Notes: generated from the sequence alone by a model not told the origin. 64,000 bases of DNA from Clostridium_AI sp964409685 (GCA_964409685.1 CAYPEJ010000018.1:27135-91134), one strand, 5' to 3'. Shown: positions 40,599 to 52,000, numbered from the stretch's first letter. A program made the numbers and translations.

Positions 40599-42554
40599 GT
40601 GTACGAGAAGCTCCAGGACAGCTTCCAGACGTACCGGCTCACGAAGATGCAGCAGAAGCTGAACGATGGCCTGTTCTGGCCACAGAAGTCCTCGCGTGCC
40701 AAACGGCATATTGCGTGGCGCGACATCGCCGTTCTCCATGATTTGTCGCGATATGTCAAGTTGTTCACCCAAGGCTGGCTTAGCGTCAAAGACCTAAACG
40801 CGGGTCTTCCGCTCGGTTACAACCTCAACAGTGAAGTGGAGTCCATGTGGAAGTTCGTACGTGGCGGTGAAACCCTTGTACGCAAGCCGGAGTGGTTTGG
40901 TGACGACCTCCTCGAGTGGTTCAAGAACTGGGTTGGCGACCCAGACAAGCTCGATTCCGATAGCCAGTGGAAACTATATTATCCGGCGTCCCCGTTCGTG
41001 ACAGACTTCATGGATGGATACGTGTTTACTTCGTTAGCCTATGAGCTCGCTAAGTCGGTGTTGTATGAAATCCGTGGCAAGGCCAAAAATTTCCGTGTCT
41101 CTTTTTGGAGGGCTACATCCTTATTTGGGTCCGTCTCCTTAGTCAAGCCGGGTTCTGTCAAGTTTCCCTCTAGTCCTGTCGTGTCGTCCCGGCGCGACCG
41201 TGTGGCATGGATGAGTTCTTTGCAGACGTATGATACCGCTGAACTGTATGACGAAGATGGAAATTTTATCTACGAACCCGAGCCCAAGGTCGAGGAGGAC
41301 GACATCGAATGGTTCACCCCCGACAACTATGTAGACCTTGACATTGACAATGGTTGGGACGTCCCGTGCCTAGCCGAGCGGGCACTCTTCGAGACCCTGT
41401 TGGGGTGCGACTTGGCGGACTTGGCGCTCCCCGTGTCGTCACAGAAGATTTTCAAGCGTAAGTACAATGGTGATTTCATCATCCCAGGCCCGAGCGGGCA
41501 CATGGTCGACGCGTGCTATGACGCGGTCAAGTGTCTCCTGTCTGCTGATTTGTTTGTCGAAAACTTCATTGCCAGTAAGTTTAGTTGGGCCGATTTCATC
41601 GAACATCCGGAGGCTCGGTTTTATCGGTCGACCATGTGTCGTGAGATCTGGTCAAGTCAGTCTGACGACACGGGCTCAAGTGACTCTGACCGGAGGATGA
41701 CGTATGGTTCGGCGGAGCTCACCGCCGGCGATTCGAGCTCCCCGTTCTACCAGGTCAGCGCGACGCTGAGCAGGGATTACTTTGCGCACGTCGCGTATGA
41801 CGAGCGCGAGCAGGACTCCAGTTATACGTATTCATCCCAGAATGTGTCTGTTACCACAATGGGCGTGAGGGCGCAGGAGGATGGCGATCGAATTGGCGGA
41901 CAGGATCTTAATTTCCGAATGTATTTCGCCTCTTCTTACTTAAACAGTTTTTTCCTGACGGATTCCAATGGACAGCCTATTGTGACGAGGTGTCGCATGA
42001 TGCTTCCGGTGACCGTCTCCAAACGCAACGTTGACACTAAATCTATATACACGGACACGTATCACGAAGTCAAGTGGCCTGGTGAGGATGATGACGACGA
42101 GGGTCACACGACGCTGGAACATAAGTATTACGAGAAGTATGAACGGGATGACTTTGACGATAATACCGTCGTGTGGGTTCCCATCACGCTTGCGCCGCTC
42201 ATCAGCAAGTACAACCGTGACGCCGGTAAGCCCATGTTGTTCCGATCCGCCGAGACGTTCCTTGGCGTGCTGAAACAAGCACTTGGAGCCGCTGGTTGTT
42301 CATGGGCGTTCGTCGACCCGGCTTCCGCTAAAATTGCGTCTCCGATCGGCCCGCCCGAACTCCCGGGAGGCGGCGATGGATGCAACGATGTTTCCAAGAG
42401 TTCATCTACAAGCTACACGGTGGAAGTGCGAGTTGGAACGGCTATTTCTAGCTATGCCTGGCCTGTGGGTACTAAACCTGCAGGGTCCATATTTACCAGT
42501 CCGCTGTTCGTGGCGTCGTGGCGTCCAGAATGCCTTGACGTGATTTGGAAATGA
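40599..42554 (+). CDS. Large hypothetical structural protein (GTG start)
   Basis: 651 aa from GTG at 40599, three bases after the previous stop. Aromatic, acidic and not obviously repetitive: HIAWRDIAVLHDLSRYVKLF, PSGHMVDACYDAVKCLLSAD, WPGEDDDDEGHTTLEHKYYE. The local DNA is a little less GC-biased than the early genes, as in the adhesins that follow. Position between fibre attachment and adhesin genes suggests a baseplate or fibre-hub role. No family recognised. Confidence 0.6.
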   Translation: MYEKLQDSFQTYRLTKMQQKLNDGLFWPQKSSRAKRHIAWRDIAVLHDLSRYVKLFTQGWLSVKDLNAGLPLGYNLNSEVESMWKFVRGGETLVRKPEWFGDDLLEWFKNWVGDPDKLDSDSQWKLYYPASPFVTDFMDGYVFTSLAYELAKSVLYEIRGKAKNFRVSFWRATSLFGSVSLVKPGSVKFPSSPVVSSRRDRVAWMSSLQTYDTAELYDEDGNFIYEPEPKVEEDDIEWFTPDNYVDLDIDNGWDVPCLAERALFETLLGCDLADLALPVSSQKIFKRKYNGDFIIPGPSGHMVDACYDAVKCLLSADLFVENFIASKFSWADFIEHPEARFYRSTMCREIWSSQSDDTGSSDSDRRMTYGSAELTAGDSSSPFYQVSATLSRDYFAHVAYDEREQDSSYTYSSQNVSVTTMGVRAQEDGDRIGGQDLNFRMYFASSYLNSFFLTDSNGQPIVTRCRMMLPVTVSKRNVDTKSIYTDTYHEVKWPGEDDDDEGHTTLEHKYYEKYERDDFDDNTVVWVPITLAPLISKYNRDAGKPMLFRSAETFLGVLKQALGAAGCSWAFVDPASAKIASPIGPPELPGGGDGCNDVSKSSSTSYTVEVRVGTAISSYAWPVGTKPAGSIFTSPLFVASWRPECLDVIWK

Positions 42555-42586
42555 CCCGGTAGTGCCACGTAGCACAGGAGACACGC

Positions 42587-44680
42587 ATGAGCATCGCGAT
42601 CGCCAGTAAGTGGAACGGGTATCGTCCAATGAGACTTCTCTCGTCCTCCACGTCGAAGTTCCTCGTTAGGTCGTACATTGGAACTACAGTTCAGTTTTCG
42701 GAGTCCGTCAAGCACCCCGCCGCTGTGTATGTCGATGTGTCATGGGGCGATGGTACGACAAGCAGGTACACGACTTCGAGACCGGTGTTCAGCCATTCGT
42801 ATTCCGCCGAGGGCGAATATGATATCGTCGTGTCCGACACGTTGATGTCTCTCGGGCTCCCTGCCCTCGGGCTTCGCGAGATAACCGAAGTTGGTTCTTG
42901 CGCGACGTCGGTTTCCGCTATTGGTTCAGCGCACGATGTTGAAAATCTTTCTGGACTGGCTACCAGTTTAATTACGGCGCTCCCTCAAAATTTCATGTAC
43001 AGAAACGACTACGCGGACTCCTCCGTATTCGATGATCTCTCGTGGCTCCCTCGCAAGATTAGAGAAATCCCTGTGCGTGCGTTCGACGACACACCGCTTA
43101 GGTCGTTGTCCGGCATGCCGCCTGTTACTGTGTTGCGCGTGAGAGCGTTCGCTGACTGCCCGTCTCTCGTGTCGCTTGAGGGGTTACCGTCCTCGTTGAC
43201 CACTATAGAAGATAGCGCGTTTGACGGTTGTTCGGCGGTCACGTCTTTGGCCGGGTTGCCGTCTGGCATTGTTTCACTTGGCGAGGACGTGTTCCGGAAC
43301 TGTGTGTCTCTTGCGTCGTTCGATAAGTTTCCTGACGCTGTCACGGCGATGCCGAACGGTTGTTTTGAAAACACGGCCATTACGTCGTTCTCGCCGGATA
43401 TGTTCCCGAACGTGGTGTCTTACGGCGACTCTTGTTTTCGGAGGTGCCAGGAGCTGACATCCGTGGAGTTGGATGCTTCACACCAGTGGGGCGACAGAAT
43501 GTTTTACAATTGTACGTCGCTTGTCTCCGCAGATGTTGCCGCGCTTACGATCGTTCCGTATGGTATGTTCCAGTATTGTACGTCGCTCTCGTCTATTTCT
43601 TTGCCGGAGTGCACTTCCATTTCATCGTATGCGTTTTCTAATTGTACGTCGCTCTCGTCTATTTCTTTGCCGGAGTGCACTTCCATTTCATCGTATGCGT
43701 TTTCTAAATGCACGTCTTTGTCAGGCGATCTTTCTTTCCCGAAGTTGACCAATATTGGCAACTATTCGTTTCAGGCTTGTTCGTCCGTTGAGTCCATCAC
43801 TGCGAATCTCGTCGAGCATATTGGCAATCATGCGTTCTATGCGGGGTCGACGTCGGCTACCATGGCGCTTTCCGAGGTGCATTTTGACGAGGTGTACTCG
43901 ATGGGCAACAAGTATATATTCCGCGGGTGCACGAGTCTTCAGGACGTCTACATGGAGCACCGGTCGTACAAGCAGCTGCTCGGAGAGTTTGACTTCCGTC
44001 CTATGACGGGTTTTCCGTGGTACGCGCCGAAGGGCTGCGTGTTCCATTGTCGAGACGGTTCGATTACGATGACCTCCGCTGCCGGCGCATCTTCGCCGAC
44101 GTACACGGTGCGTCAGACCAAGCCTCCGGTTTACGAGTTCTACTACGATGGCACTTCTCAGTTCTCCTGTCGCATAGACGATATCTACGACGAGTCGGGA
44201 GATCCTCTTATCAGCACCGTCGGTTATGCGTCCGCCTTGAACGGCGGAGCTCGCTTTCACACCGTCATGACGTTTCCGACCTACGACGAGCAGGGTAATG
44301 AGACAGGCACGATCGGCGAAATTTATTCATTTGAACAAACATCGAGCTCCGTGATTGTCTACGACCACCGCCGTCGCGGGTTTGCGACGGCGAGGATGTC
44401 CGACCTCGTGGATGGCTTAGATTTCTCACAGGCCAAGTTCAAGCTCCTGTCGTTCGACGTGATGGGCGCCCATCTTACAACGTTTGCGCAGAATGCGTTT
44501 GCAGGGCAGGACGAACTCACCGATGTGCATTGTGAGCGGTACTCTCGCGCGGAAATAGATCTTGCCGGAGGAGCTTATGACTCTGATTCACCGATACTTC
44601 GCCGTATTTTCGGTGCACCTTTCACGACGAAGTTTCATTGTTCGGACGGTATCTTGTACGGCAACGGAATAAGAGGTTGA
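42587..44680 (+). CDS. BspA-type leucine-rich-repeat adhesin (697 aa)
   Basis: N-terminal PKD-like segment (YVDVSWGDGTTSRYTTSR, FSHSYSAEGEYDIVV) followed by BspA/LRR_5 repeats: AFADCPSLVSLEGLPSSLTT, AFDGCSAVTSLAGLPSG and AFSNCTSLSSISLPECTSIS. BspA-like repeats (about 22-23 residues, AFxxCxxLxxI) are bacterial surface and host-binding modules. A late phage gene carrying them, with no signal peptide and surrounded by fibre genes, is best read as a receptor-binding virion protein. Two repeats are identical at DNA level (43575-43706). Related to the protein at 49029. Confidence 0.78.
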   Translation: MSIAIASKWNGYRPMRLLSSSTSKFLVRSYIGTTVQFSESVKHPAAVYVDVSWGDGTTSRYTTSRPVFSHSYSAEGEYDIVVSDTLMSLGLPALGLREITEVGSCATSVSAIGSAHDVENLSGLATSLITALPQNFMYRNDYADSSVFDDLSWLPRKIREIPVRAFDDTPLRSLSGMPPVTVLRVRAFADCPSLVSLEGLPSSLTTIEDSAFDGCSAVTSLAGLPSGIVSLGEDVFRNCVSLASFDKFPDAVTAMPNGCFENTAITSFSPDMFPNVVSYGDSCFRRCQELTSVELDASHQWGDRMFYNCTSLVSADVAALTIVPYGMFQYCTSLSSISLPECTSISSYAFSNCTSLSSISLPECTSISSYAFSKCTSLSGDLSFPKLTNIGNYSFQACSSVESITANLVEHIGNHAFYAGSTSATMALSEVHFDEVYSMGNKYIFRGCTSLQDVYMEHRSYKQLLGEFDFRPMTGFPWYAPKGCVFHCRDGSITMTSAAGASSPTYTVRQTKPPVYEFYYDGTSQFSCRIDDIYDESGDPLISTVGYASALNGGARFHTVMTFPTYDEQGNETGTIGEIYSFEQTSSSVIVYDHRRRGFATARMSDLVDGLDFSQAKFKLLSFDVMGAHLTTFAQNAFAGQDELTDVHCERYSRAEIDLAGGAYDSDSPILRRIFGAPFTTKFHCSDGILYGNGIRG
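43575..43706 (+). repeat. Exact 66-bp tandem duplication of an LRR unit
   Basis: Two identical 66-bp copies (43575-43640 and 43641-43706) encode the 22-residue unit CTSLSSISLPECTSISSYAF plus two residues. DNA identity indicates recent expansion. Confidence 0.92.
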
Positions 44681-44684
44681 CTAG

Positions 44685-46787
44685 ATGAAACTTACACTCA
44701 CGCTCAATTGTCGCGACCGGTGCTTGAAACTCCGAGAGGTCCACGCGTTCGCGGCAGGCGATGTCTACAACCCGTTGGTCGTGGACTTTGCAGACTTGTC
44801 TCTATCACAGGTGGACGAGATTGATACTGGCTCGCTTTCGATCACGTTGTCGCGCGGAGACACCGTCGTGGCGTCGTCTTCGAGCTTCGCGTCAGTCGAC
44901 GGGCACGGGAGGCTGCGTCGGACGGTGCTCTCGCTTACGTCCTCAGCCCTTGGTGATTGGTTCAACGAGGCAGGAAACCATATGCAGTCTGTACGCTGCG
45001 AGGTTTCCGATACGCGCAACGGAGTCTACGTTTCATGCGATGTCCCGATTGTTTTGCGGAAGTTCAATGCCTCCGGGGCGTCTGGAGTTTACTATACGGC
45101 CTCTGAAGTCGACGCGCTTCTTGCGTCGAAACAGGACGTCGTGACGACCGGAAGCGGGCTCAATCTGACGGATGGCTATTTGGCGTTAGCGCTTGCGCAC
45201 CGTACGGCACCGGGCGCTTTGGTGTCATCCATCGACTCCGAAAATACGATTGGTATGTCCCCTTGTGTCGTCGTCAATGGAGTCCCGTACTACAAGGACT
45301 ACAGTTCCGCAGTTGGACCTGCCGGGTATGAGACGTTCGGTCTTGTGAAGACGACTGACCCAGCGGTGGAACTTCCCCCGGGCTCACGAGCGTGTGTCAT
45401 TGTCGACGGGGTTCCGTACTATGTCCCCACTTCGTATGGCAAAGCCTCGTCTGAACTCGGGCTTGTCCGTACGAGCTCTCGTGTGACGAGCTCGACCGGG
45501 CTGACCGCGTGCCCTATCATCGACGGTGTCCCGTATTATAAAGACTTTACGGATTCCTACGCTGGGTGGAACACTCCTGGACTTGTCTTAGGCTCCGAGA
45601 ATCCCCTTAGTGTGAATTTGGTCGAGGACTACGAGCCCTGTATTGTTCTTGGCGGCGTGGTGTACCAGAGAAAAGACAGTGGTGTTTCCTATGGTCTTGC
45701 GTCTTTCTCAAGACCGGGTCTTGTGAAAACGACGAACTCTCTTTCCGACGTGACCGGGTATGAGGCTTGTCCTGTTGTCGACGGGGTCCCGTACTATCGT
45801 AATGACGTTACGTCCTACGGTGTAGCCGGCGTGAGTGTTTTTGGCCTTGTGAAGACGACGAGCACTGTCATGTCGGCAGATGGTCTGACACCTTGTCCCA
45901 TTGTAAATGGTGTCCCGTATTATCAGGCTTCCGATACACCCGTTGCGGGCTATGGCGTGTCCGGCCTTGTCAAGACCACGTCTAGGGTGACCGACGCGAG
46001 CGGCTATGTACCTTGCCCCATCGTTGGCGGGGTGCCGTACTACCACGACACGGACACGGCTTACGGCACGGCTGGCACGAACGTCCTCGGGCTTGTGAAG
46101 ACGACCAGCACCGTCACGTCTACGACGGGTCTGACACCTTGTCCTATCGTCGGCGGGGTGCCGTACTACCACGACACGGACACGGCTTACGGCACGGCTG
46201 GCACGAACGTCCTCGGGCTTGTGAAGACGACCAGCACCGTCACGTCTACGACGGGTCTGACACCTTGTCCTATCGTCGGCGGGGTGCCGTATTACGCCCC
46301 TCCTGTAGGAGTGGTCGCAACGGCAGGAAAAGACGTGTTGGGACTTGTTAAAACGACGTCGGATGTGACTACTACGACGGGTCTGACACCTTGTCCTATT
46401 GTCGGGGGTGTTCCTTATTACACCAAGGCCACTGCGCTCACGGATTTGAGCTATGAGGTACGAACATCATCTTCTAGTACTTTGCAGGATCGCGCGATGA
46501 ACCGGGTGACTTTGGCCACGGCTGATGATGTGCAGCTGGTGTTCCCGGCCGCTATCGAAGGTAGAGCCCGTGATTTCGTTCTTTTAGTCATAGTCCCGTC
46601 GGGCGCTGAGAATGTTGGCCGTATTTTAGTCCCCTCCGACGTGAGTTGTTTCTGGGCTTTTGGTGAAAATCCATTTGCCGACGATCTTGTGCGTAGCGAG
46701 ACCGATGTATTGTACTACCAGTTCTATTTTACCGAGTTTGACGTGAATACGTTTAGGGTGTCCCGTGTATTTCTAGTCAACTCTTGA
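44685..46787 (+). CDS. Repeat tail fibre 1 (GLVKT ... GVPYY repeats)
   Basis: 700 aa, four bases after the previous stop. Residues 1-130 are the attachment domain shared with 40240-40596, then YYTASEVDALLASKQD (fibre coiled coil). About nine repeats of around 42 residues follow with LGLVKTTS, GLTPCPIVGGVPYY and YGTAGTNV. The C-terminal 100 residues (VQLVFPAAIEGRARDFVLLV and YFTEFDVNTFRVSR) match the end of the next fibre. Two repeats are identical at DNA level. Likely trimeric receptor-binding fibre. Confidence 0.76.
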   Translation: MKLTLTLNCRDRCLKLREVHAFAAGDVYNPLVVDFADLSLSQVDEIDTGSLSITLSRGDTVVASSSSFASVDGHGRLRRTVLSLTSSALGDWFNEAGNHMQSVRCEVSDTRNGVYVSCDVPIVLRKFNASGASGVYYTASEVDALLASKQDVVTTGSGLNLTDGYLALALAHRTAPGALVSSIDSENTIGMSPCVVVNGVPYYKDYSSAVGPAGYETFGLVKTTDPAVELPPGSRACVIVDGVPYYVPTSYGKASSELGLVRTSSRVTSSTGLTACPIIDGVPYYKDFTDSYAGWNTPGLVLGSENPLSVNLVEDYEPCIVLGGVVYQRKDSGVSYGLASFSRPGLVKTTNSLSDVTGYEACPVVDGVPYYRNDVTSYGVAGVSVFGLVKTTSTVMSADGLTPCPIVNGVPYYQASDTPVAGYGVSGLVKTTSRVTDASGYVPCPIVGGVPYYHDTDTAYGTAGTNVLGLVKTTSTVTSTTGLTPCPIVGGVPYYHDTDTAYGTAGTNVLGLVKTTSTVTSTTGLTPCPIVGGVPYYAPPVGVVATAGKDVLGLVKTTSDVTTTTGLTPCPIVGGVPYYTKATALTDLSYEVRTSSSSTLQDRAMNRVTLATADDVQLVFPAAIEGRARDFVLLVIVPSGAENVGRILVPSDVSCFWAFGENPFADDLVRSETDVLYYQFYFTEFDVNTFRVSRVFLVNS
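46026..46289 (+). repeat. Exact 126-bp repeats in the fibre gene
   Basis: Identical 126-bp units start at 46026 and 46152, and a third begins at 46278 before diverging. Each encodes one 42-residue fibre repeat. Confidence 0.9.
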
Positions 46788-46812
46788 TTTTCGCGACGAA
46801 ACTTGCTACCAT
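46784..46812 (+). promoter_or_regulatory. Promoter (TTGATT - 17 - TACCAT)
   Basis: TTGATT (46784-46789), 17-bp spacer ending CTTGC, TACCAT (46807-46812). The -35 contains the TGA of the previous fibre gene. Confidence 0.6.
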
Positions 46813-46839
46813 GCCACGGCACTGAGAAAGGCATCTAAA

Positions 46840-49029
46840 ATGGGCGACGTAGTGGAAAACGATTTTGGCAGACAGAATTGCAACGTATGTGGCGCCGACG
46901 CAACCCCGCTGTCGGCGGATCCTCTTGCACAACAGTTGATAGCACATATTAGGGACTACAACGACCCGCATCGTACTCTTCAGCTAATCCCGCAGGTCTA
47001 CTATGGAGCATCCGCTCCAGTCCCGGGGGATGGGTATAGCACCGGCGATTGGTATATCGATACGACGAATACGCGGGCGTATTCTTACCGAAAGATCAGT
47101 GAAGACCCGGACACTTATGAGTGGGTACCTGCTTCCGCGTCTGTCGAGGCGTCACTCGCAAGCTATGTTTACGTCGACCCTCTTGTAGTCGGCGGTGTGG
47201 CACAGGAGACGAACCTCACCAATATCCTGCAGTCTTATTTGAAGACGGCTGAGGCGAAGGCCATCTACGCATCCAAGACCGAAGTGTCCGCACTCACGTC
47301 AAAAGTCAACGGTATTTCCCTTGAGAACGTCGTAACGCGGAATGGCGCCAACGCATCTCGCGATATTGACATCATTCTTCGTGACTACCTGAAGACGTCC
47401 GATTTAGCGTCCCGTCTGACCGGTAAGCAGAACAAGCTGACTGCGGGGGCCAATATTACGATCAACCAGTCGACAAATGTCATCAGTGCGAAAGTCCCCG
47501 CGGTGTCCGTTGCGACTGCTACAGTGGACGGCCTTATGTCCGCTGCGGACAAATCGTTTCTCGATTCTGTTTCGGGGCTTCTCGGTACCAAGCAAGACAA
47601 GCTTACTGCGGCTAATGCAGGGGCCAACGTTCAGATTTCCGACGGTGTTATTAGTGCGTCCGTTGGTCTAGCGACATCTACGTCAAGCGGTCTCATGTCT
47701 TCATCGGACAAGGTTAAACTGGATCAGCTACCCTCAGGCGGCATCAGTTATACGCTGCCTGTCGCGTCCGAGGCCGCACTTGGCGGCGTTCGCGTCACGG
47801 GGAATGTTGTCGATCGAGAGGTCACGAGCGGGTCGTCCGGGGGTTATAAGTACGCCGCACCCCCCGGCATGACACCTTGTAAAGTCGGTAACTTTTCCGG
47901 CATCATCTACTCTGAAGACCCTCCAGTTGCGACCAGTAGTACCTATGGCACGGTCAAGACAGGAGACTCCGTGTCAAGTGAATCTGCTGACTACGCGCCC
48001 TGTTGTATCGACGAGAACGGGGTCATACGTTATGGCACGGCTCTTAGGGCTGTTGCGTCAGGCTCTACGCTCGGCGGCATCAAGGTCGACTCGACCCCGT
48101 TGGGAGATACCGACGGGTATCTTAAATTAAAAGTCGATGCAACTGGTACTGCGTACTACTCGCCGAGCACCGTTGACACCGCGACCTCGGCTGTCGCCGG
48201 AGTGGTCAAAGTCGACAGCACAACTGTAGGTATCGCCAATATCGGTTCGTCGTCCATTCTCGGTGCGAATGGTTGGGTGAAGGTTCGCTGCGACAGTGAC
48301 GGCTACGCATACTTCAATCACGGGGTCGCCTCGTCTAGTGCTTTTGGGCATGTTAAAGTGGACAGCACTATTCTAACCGACACGGACGATTATCAGAAAT
48401 GCAGGATCGATGGTAACGGGTATTTGTACTATGCCAAACCAGAGACGATAATCCCGAAGGCAACAAGCCTTGACCCCGGAGTCGTCATGGTAGACTCTAC
48501 TACAGTGGACGCAACCAGCCCTAGTCCCTACGTCAAGTGTAGGGTTGACGCTAACGGCACTATCTACTCGAAAGGGTACGATGACGCGATTGCCACGTTG
48601 CAGTACCAAGGGGCTGGACACGACGTCTTGCACACACCGGCGCTCACTGCCCGCACAATTACGTCTGGTAATGTCGTAAGTAGTTTTGATTGTACGTTAA
48701 TGAATAATGCGATGAATTACATCGCTGCTGCCGGGACATCCGATTACGATATTTATTTGAAGTTCCCGGCTCGGTTGAACCCGAGGACGAACGCTCGTGA
48801 CTTTTTTGTTGTTATTAAGTTTCCGGGTACGTGGTCTAGTACACGGAAGCTGACGCTCCGAAACGACGGGTCGGCTACTCAAGGAGAGTCCATTGTCGTT
48901 CTCGGAGACCCGGACTACGGTAGCGTCATTCAGGGCGACCTCGCCGATTGCATCACCATGTTGTATTTCACGGAGGTAGTCTCCGGCACGTTCGTCGTGT
49001 CGCGGAAGACCGTGACGGAGATTATGTAA
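46840..49029 (+). CDS. Repeat tail fibre 2
   Basis: 729 aa with AAAGG upstream. N-terminus has a CxxC start (NCNVCGADATPLSADPLAQQ) and HIRDYNDPHRTLQLIPQVYY, a fibre-like NPH segment. Then fibre coiled coils (YLKTSDLASRLTGKQNKLTA) and repeats of the same family as fibre 1 (GTVKTGDSV, GGIKVDSTPL, GVVKVDSTTV). The C-terminal region (YLKFPARLNPRTNARDFFVV and YFTEVVSGTFVVSR) matches fibre 1. Two paralogous fibres suggest alternative host receptors. Confidence 0.76.
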   Translation: MGDVVENDFGRQNCNVCGADATPLSADPLAQQLIAHIRDYNDPHRTLQLIPQVYYGASAPVPGDGYSTGDWYIDTTNTRAYSYRKISEDPDTYEWVPASASVEASLASYVYVDPLVVGGVAQETNLTNILQSYLKTAEAKAIYASKTEVSALTSKVNGISLENVVTRNGANASRDIDIILRDYLKTSDLASRLTGKQNKLTAGANITINQSTNVISAKVPAVSVATATVDGLMSAADKSFLDSVSGLLGTKQDKLTAANAGANVQISDGVISASVGLATSTSSGLMSSSDKVKLDQLPSGGISYTLPVASEAALGGVRVTGNVVDREVTSGSSGGYKYAAPPGMTPCKVGNFSGIIYSEDPPVATSSTYGTVKTGDSVSSESADYAPCCIDENGVIRYGTALRAVASGSTLGGIKVDSTPLGDTDGYLKLKVDATGTAYYSPSTVDTATSAVAGVVKVDSTTVGIANIGSSSILGANGWVKVRCDSDGYAYFNHGVASSSAFGHVKVDSTILTDTDDYQKCRIDGNGYLYYAKPETIIPKATSLDPGVVMVDSTTVDATSPSPYVKCRVDANGTIYSKGYDDAIATLQYQGAGHDVLHTPALTARTITSGNVVSSFDCTLMNNAMNYIAAAGTSDYDIYLKFPARLNPRTNARDFFVVIKFPGTWSSTRKLTLRNDGSATQGESIVVLGDPDYGSVIQGDLADCITMLYFTEVVSGTFVVSRKTVTEIM

Positions 49030-52000
49030 TGTCCTGCCGTGCTGGAAGACATATTGCGATGCTCCCGGAGGGTGCCGACGTACCACGGTACGGCGGCCAT
49101 ACGGTTTTTCGTATCAGGGTCCCGGACAATTACACGTTTTCAATCTACTCCGCCGACTTGGTATCCGGTGTCGTCCTGGCGATCGACTGGGGCGATGGGG
49201 TCAGTGAACTTCGCACCGAGTCCTGGCCGTCTCAGAATAGTCCCTCGCCATCCCACACTTATGCAGCCGGGACGTATGATGTCAGTTTGTCGAACGTCGT
49301 CACGAGCCTCTCGGTATCCCCTGTCTATGTGTCCGGGTCGTCCACCGCGTCGTCCCCTGTGGTGGCGATCCTGGCTATTGGGTCCCGCTTGAAGGTGCTC
49401 GGGGCCACTGGGTTTTCCTATGCGGTCGACCTTGCGGAACCTACTGTTCTTGCGGACTCCAACATTTCGAGATTTGCATCTCCTTCGCTGACATCCTATC
49501 AGGTTGGCCCGTTCTACGCGGCCAAGTCCATTACTGAAGACGCGGCCTGGTTGCCAAGAAAGCTCGTCGGAAAATTTCCAGCGTTCGGGCTCGCTGCGTC
49601 CGGGTTGACTTCTCTTGCGAATTTTCCTTGTGACGAATTGGATACAGGGACCGTCGATTTATCAGCCGCGCCGTCGTTCACGACCACTACGACTCACCCG
49701 AGCCAGTCCGCGCATTTGACTTACCATCCGGCCGACATGGTGTGGACGCTCACATTTGCCAGTGGTGTCCTTGAGGATTTCATTCGTAGGAAGTTCTTGT
49801 CCAATAGTCCCGACTCTGAATTTACAGGGCTCCCGGATCAGTGGACGTACGACACGTGGGACTCTACACCTGTCGGGACCACCGCTAGGGAGCTTCTGCA
49901 CATGACTCGGTCTTGCGAGCTCCACATCACGGATGATTCGATTCCCGCCAACCCGCTCGACTATAGGAGACAGCTAAGCGTCAGTCTTGACATTACAGTG
50001 ACGGATGGAGTCGTTTCTCCTTCTGAAGATACCTATCCGATTCAGATGGCCGTGACGATCAGTTCTATGGGTCTCGCATTATCTTCAACGGCGATGAATC
50101 CAGTGAGTTCGTGGGTCGCGTCCACCGGGGCGTATGACCGGACGCCGGAGCTTACGGTTGTGGATATCGGCGATAGAGCGTTTCAGGATTGTAAGGACTT
50201 GGAGAGCATTGGATCATCGTTCAAGTATATAAGGGACATCGGGCCAGGAGCGTTTTCCGATTGCACGTCGCTCGGCCCATGCTACCCCGAGAAACAGATG
50301 CTGCTCGCTCTCACCTTGTCTGTAGCGGGTCGTCCCATTGGTCGTCGCGTTGGTGCCCATGCATTCGATGGTTGCACGTCTCTTGAGTACATCATGCGGG
50401 AGCCCAATGGCACCGTGTGGTTCGAGTCCTATGCATTCGCCAATTGTACGGGCATCACGACTATCGACGGGCTGTCTATCGCCGGGTACTCGTTCCATGC
50501 TACGTTGAAGAATGGGACGCTTACGAAGCAGGATAAAGCCGCGGTCTCCTTCGACACCACCCACCACCCACCAAATCCGGTGACAAGTCTTTCCGGTCGT
50601 ACAGCCACGTTGACCGTCCCCGATGGACGAACCCTCTCTTTTACGTGGGACGCTCGTCAGCAATTTGGCTATAATTGGTATAATAACACTACGGTGTCAG
50701 ATGCTAAAGCCGTACCCATCTTCCTTGTTGAAGATGCCGACGTGTATGTTGGCCCATATTGTTTTTCCGGTTGCGCGGGATTGACAAGCACGAGAGGGCT
50801 CCCGTTCTCTGTTCGTGACTATCCGGAGGGGCTGTTCCAGGGATGTACCGGACTGACCGAGTATATTGACGTGTCCGACCCCGGAGCCTCCGGTGAGTTT
50901 GATGTGGACTCCCATCTTGAGATGGACTTCGTTCCGACGGTGGCAACTGTCACATCTGGCACGTATTCTAATTCCAATTTCACCGTTAATAACGGAAAGC
51001 CGCTGCTGAAGACGATTGGGAAGAACTGTTTCAAGGGGTGTACGGCGCTAGAGACAATGACGTTCACTGGTGTCACCGCCGTTGGTGAGTCCGCGTTCTC
51101 CGACTGCACCAGTCTCCGTCGAATCGATTTCCTCCCTTATTCGATGCCGGTCTATCAGGCCGCGACGAAGCAGACCATCTACGCCACGTCTGACCTCCTG
51201 ACCGTCGGAGCCCGTTTTCTTGACGGTTGTACACACACCGGAGCAGACCCGGGCGAGTCGGGTTCGACCTCGTATATGCATGAACTTGTCATTCGGTTTG
51301 ACTCAAAGGTCATGCCGACTTTTGCCCCGGACGCCCTCACTGACGCACGGAGAGGACTGGCCACCACGGTCGGTGGTTTCCAGTCCCCGTGGCTTGTCCT
51401 TCAATTCCGCAGCCTCACCCTTGCCGATGGCACTGTGTTTTCCGGTGGCACCGCCAGCTGGGCATCCGATGAAGCGACCAGACGACTCCTTTATGTACAG
51501 TGTTATCAGAAGATAAACGATCCGCTGTACGCTCCGCTGGCCGACAGCTATCCGTCTGGATGGCCGTTGAGTACAGGGTACTATCGGCGCATCGCGCCCT
51601 ACAGTTCGCTACAGGGCAAGACCGTTACGGTCGGATTCGCCGACGTAAACAGTGGCAGCAGGATTGACGCCCCGATAGGAACGGTGTTCAAGGTCCCGCT
51701 CTACCTCGTCGCCGAGTACCCGTCCTCCAGTACACGTGATTTCAAGATGGCGTACTACGGGTACGTCGATGCGCAGTTGTCAGGGTGGGAGTGGTTTACT
51801 GGAGAAGACAGTAATGGGTTTTCGCGCCCTAAACTGACTTTCGTCTCCAATATTACACCAGATGTTTCGGGCTTCCCTTCCGGTTACACTGCGGTTTACG
51901 CTTGTCTGTCGGTCACGCCGGTTTATGAACCCGCCGTGATGCGTGGGTGCGTGTTGATGACAAGCGCGGCCGCGACTACGGACGGGAACCTCCAGAACAA

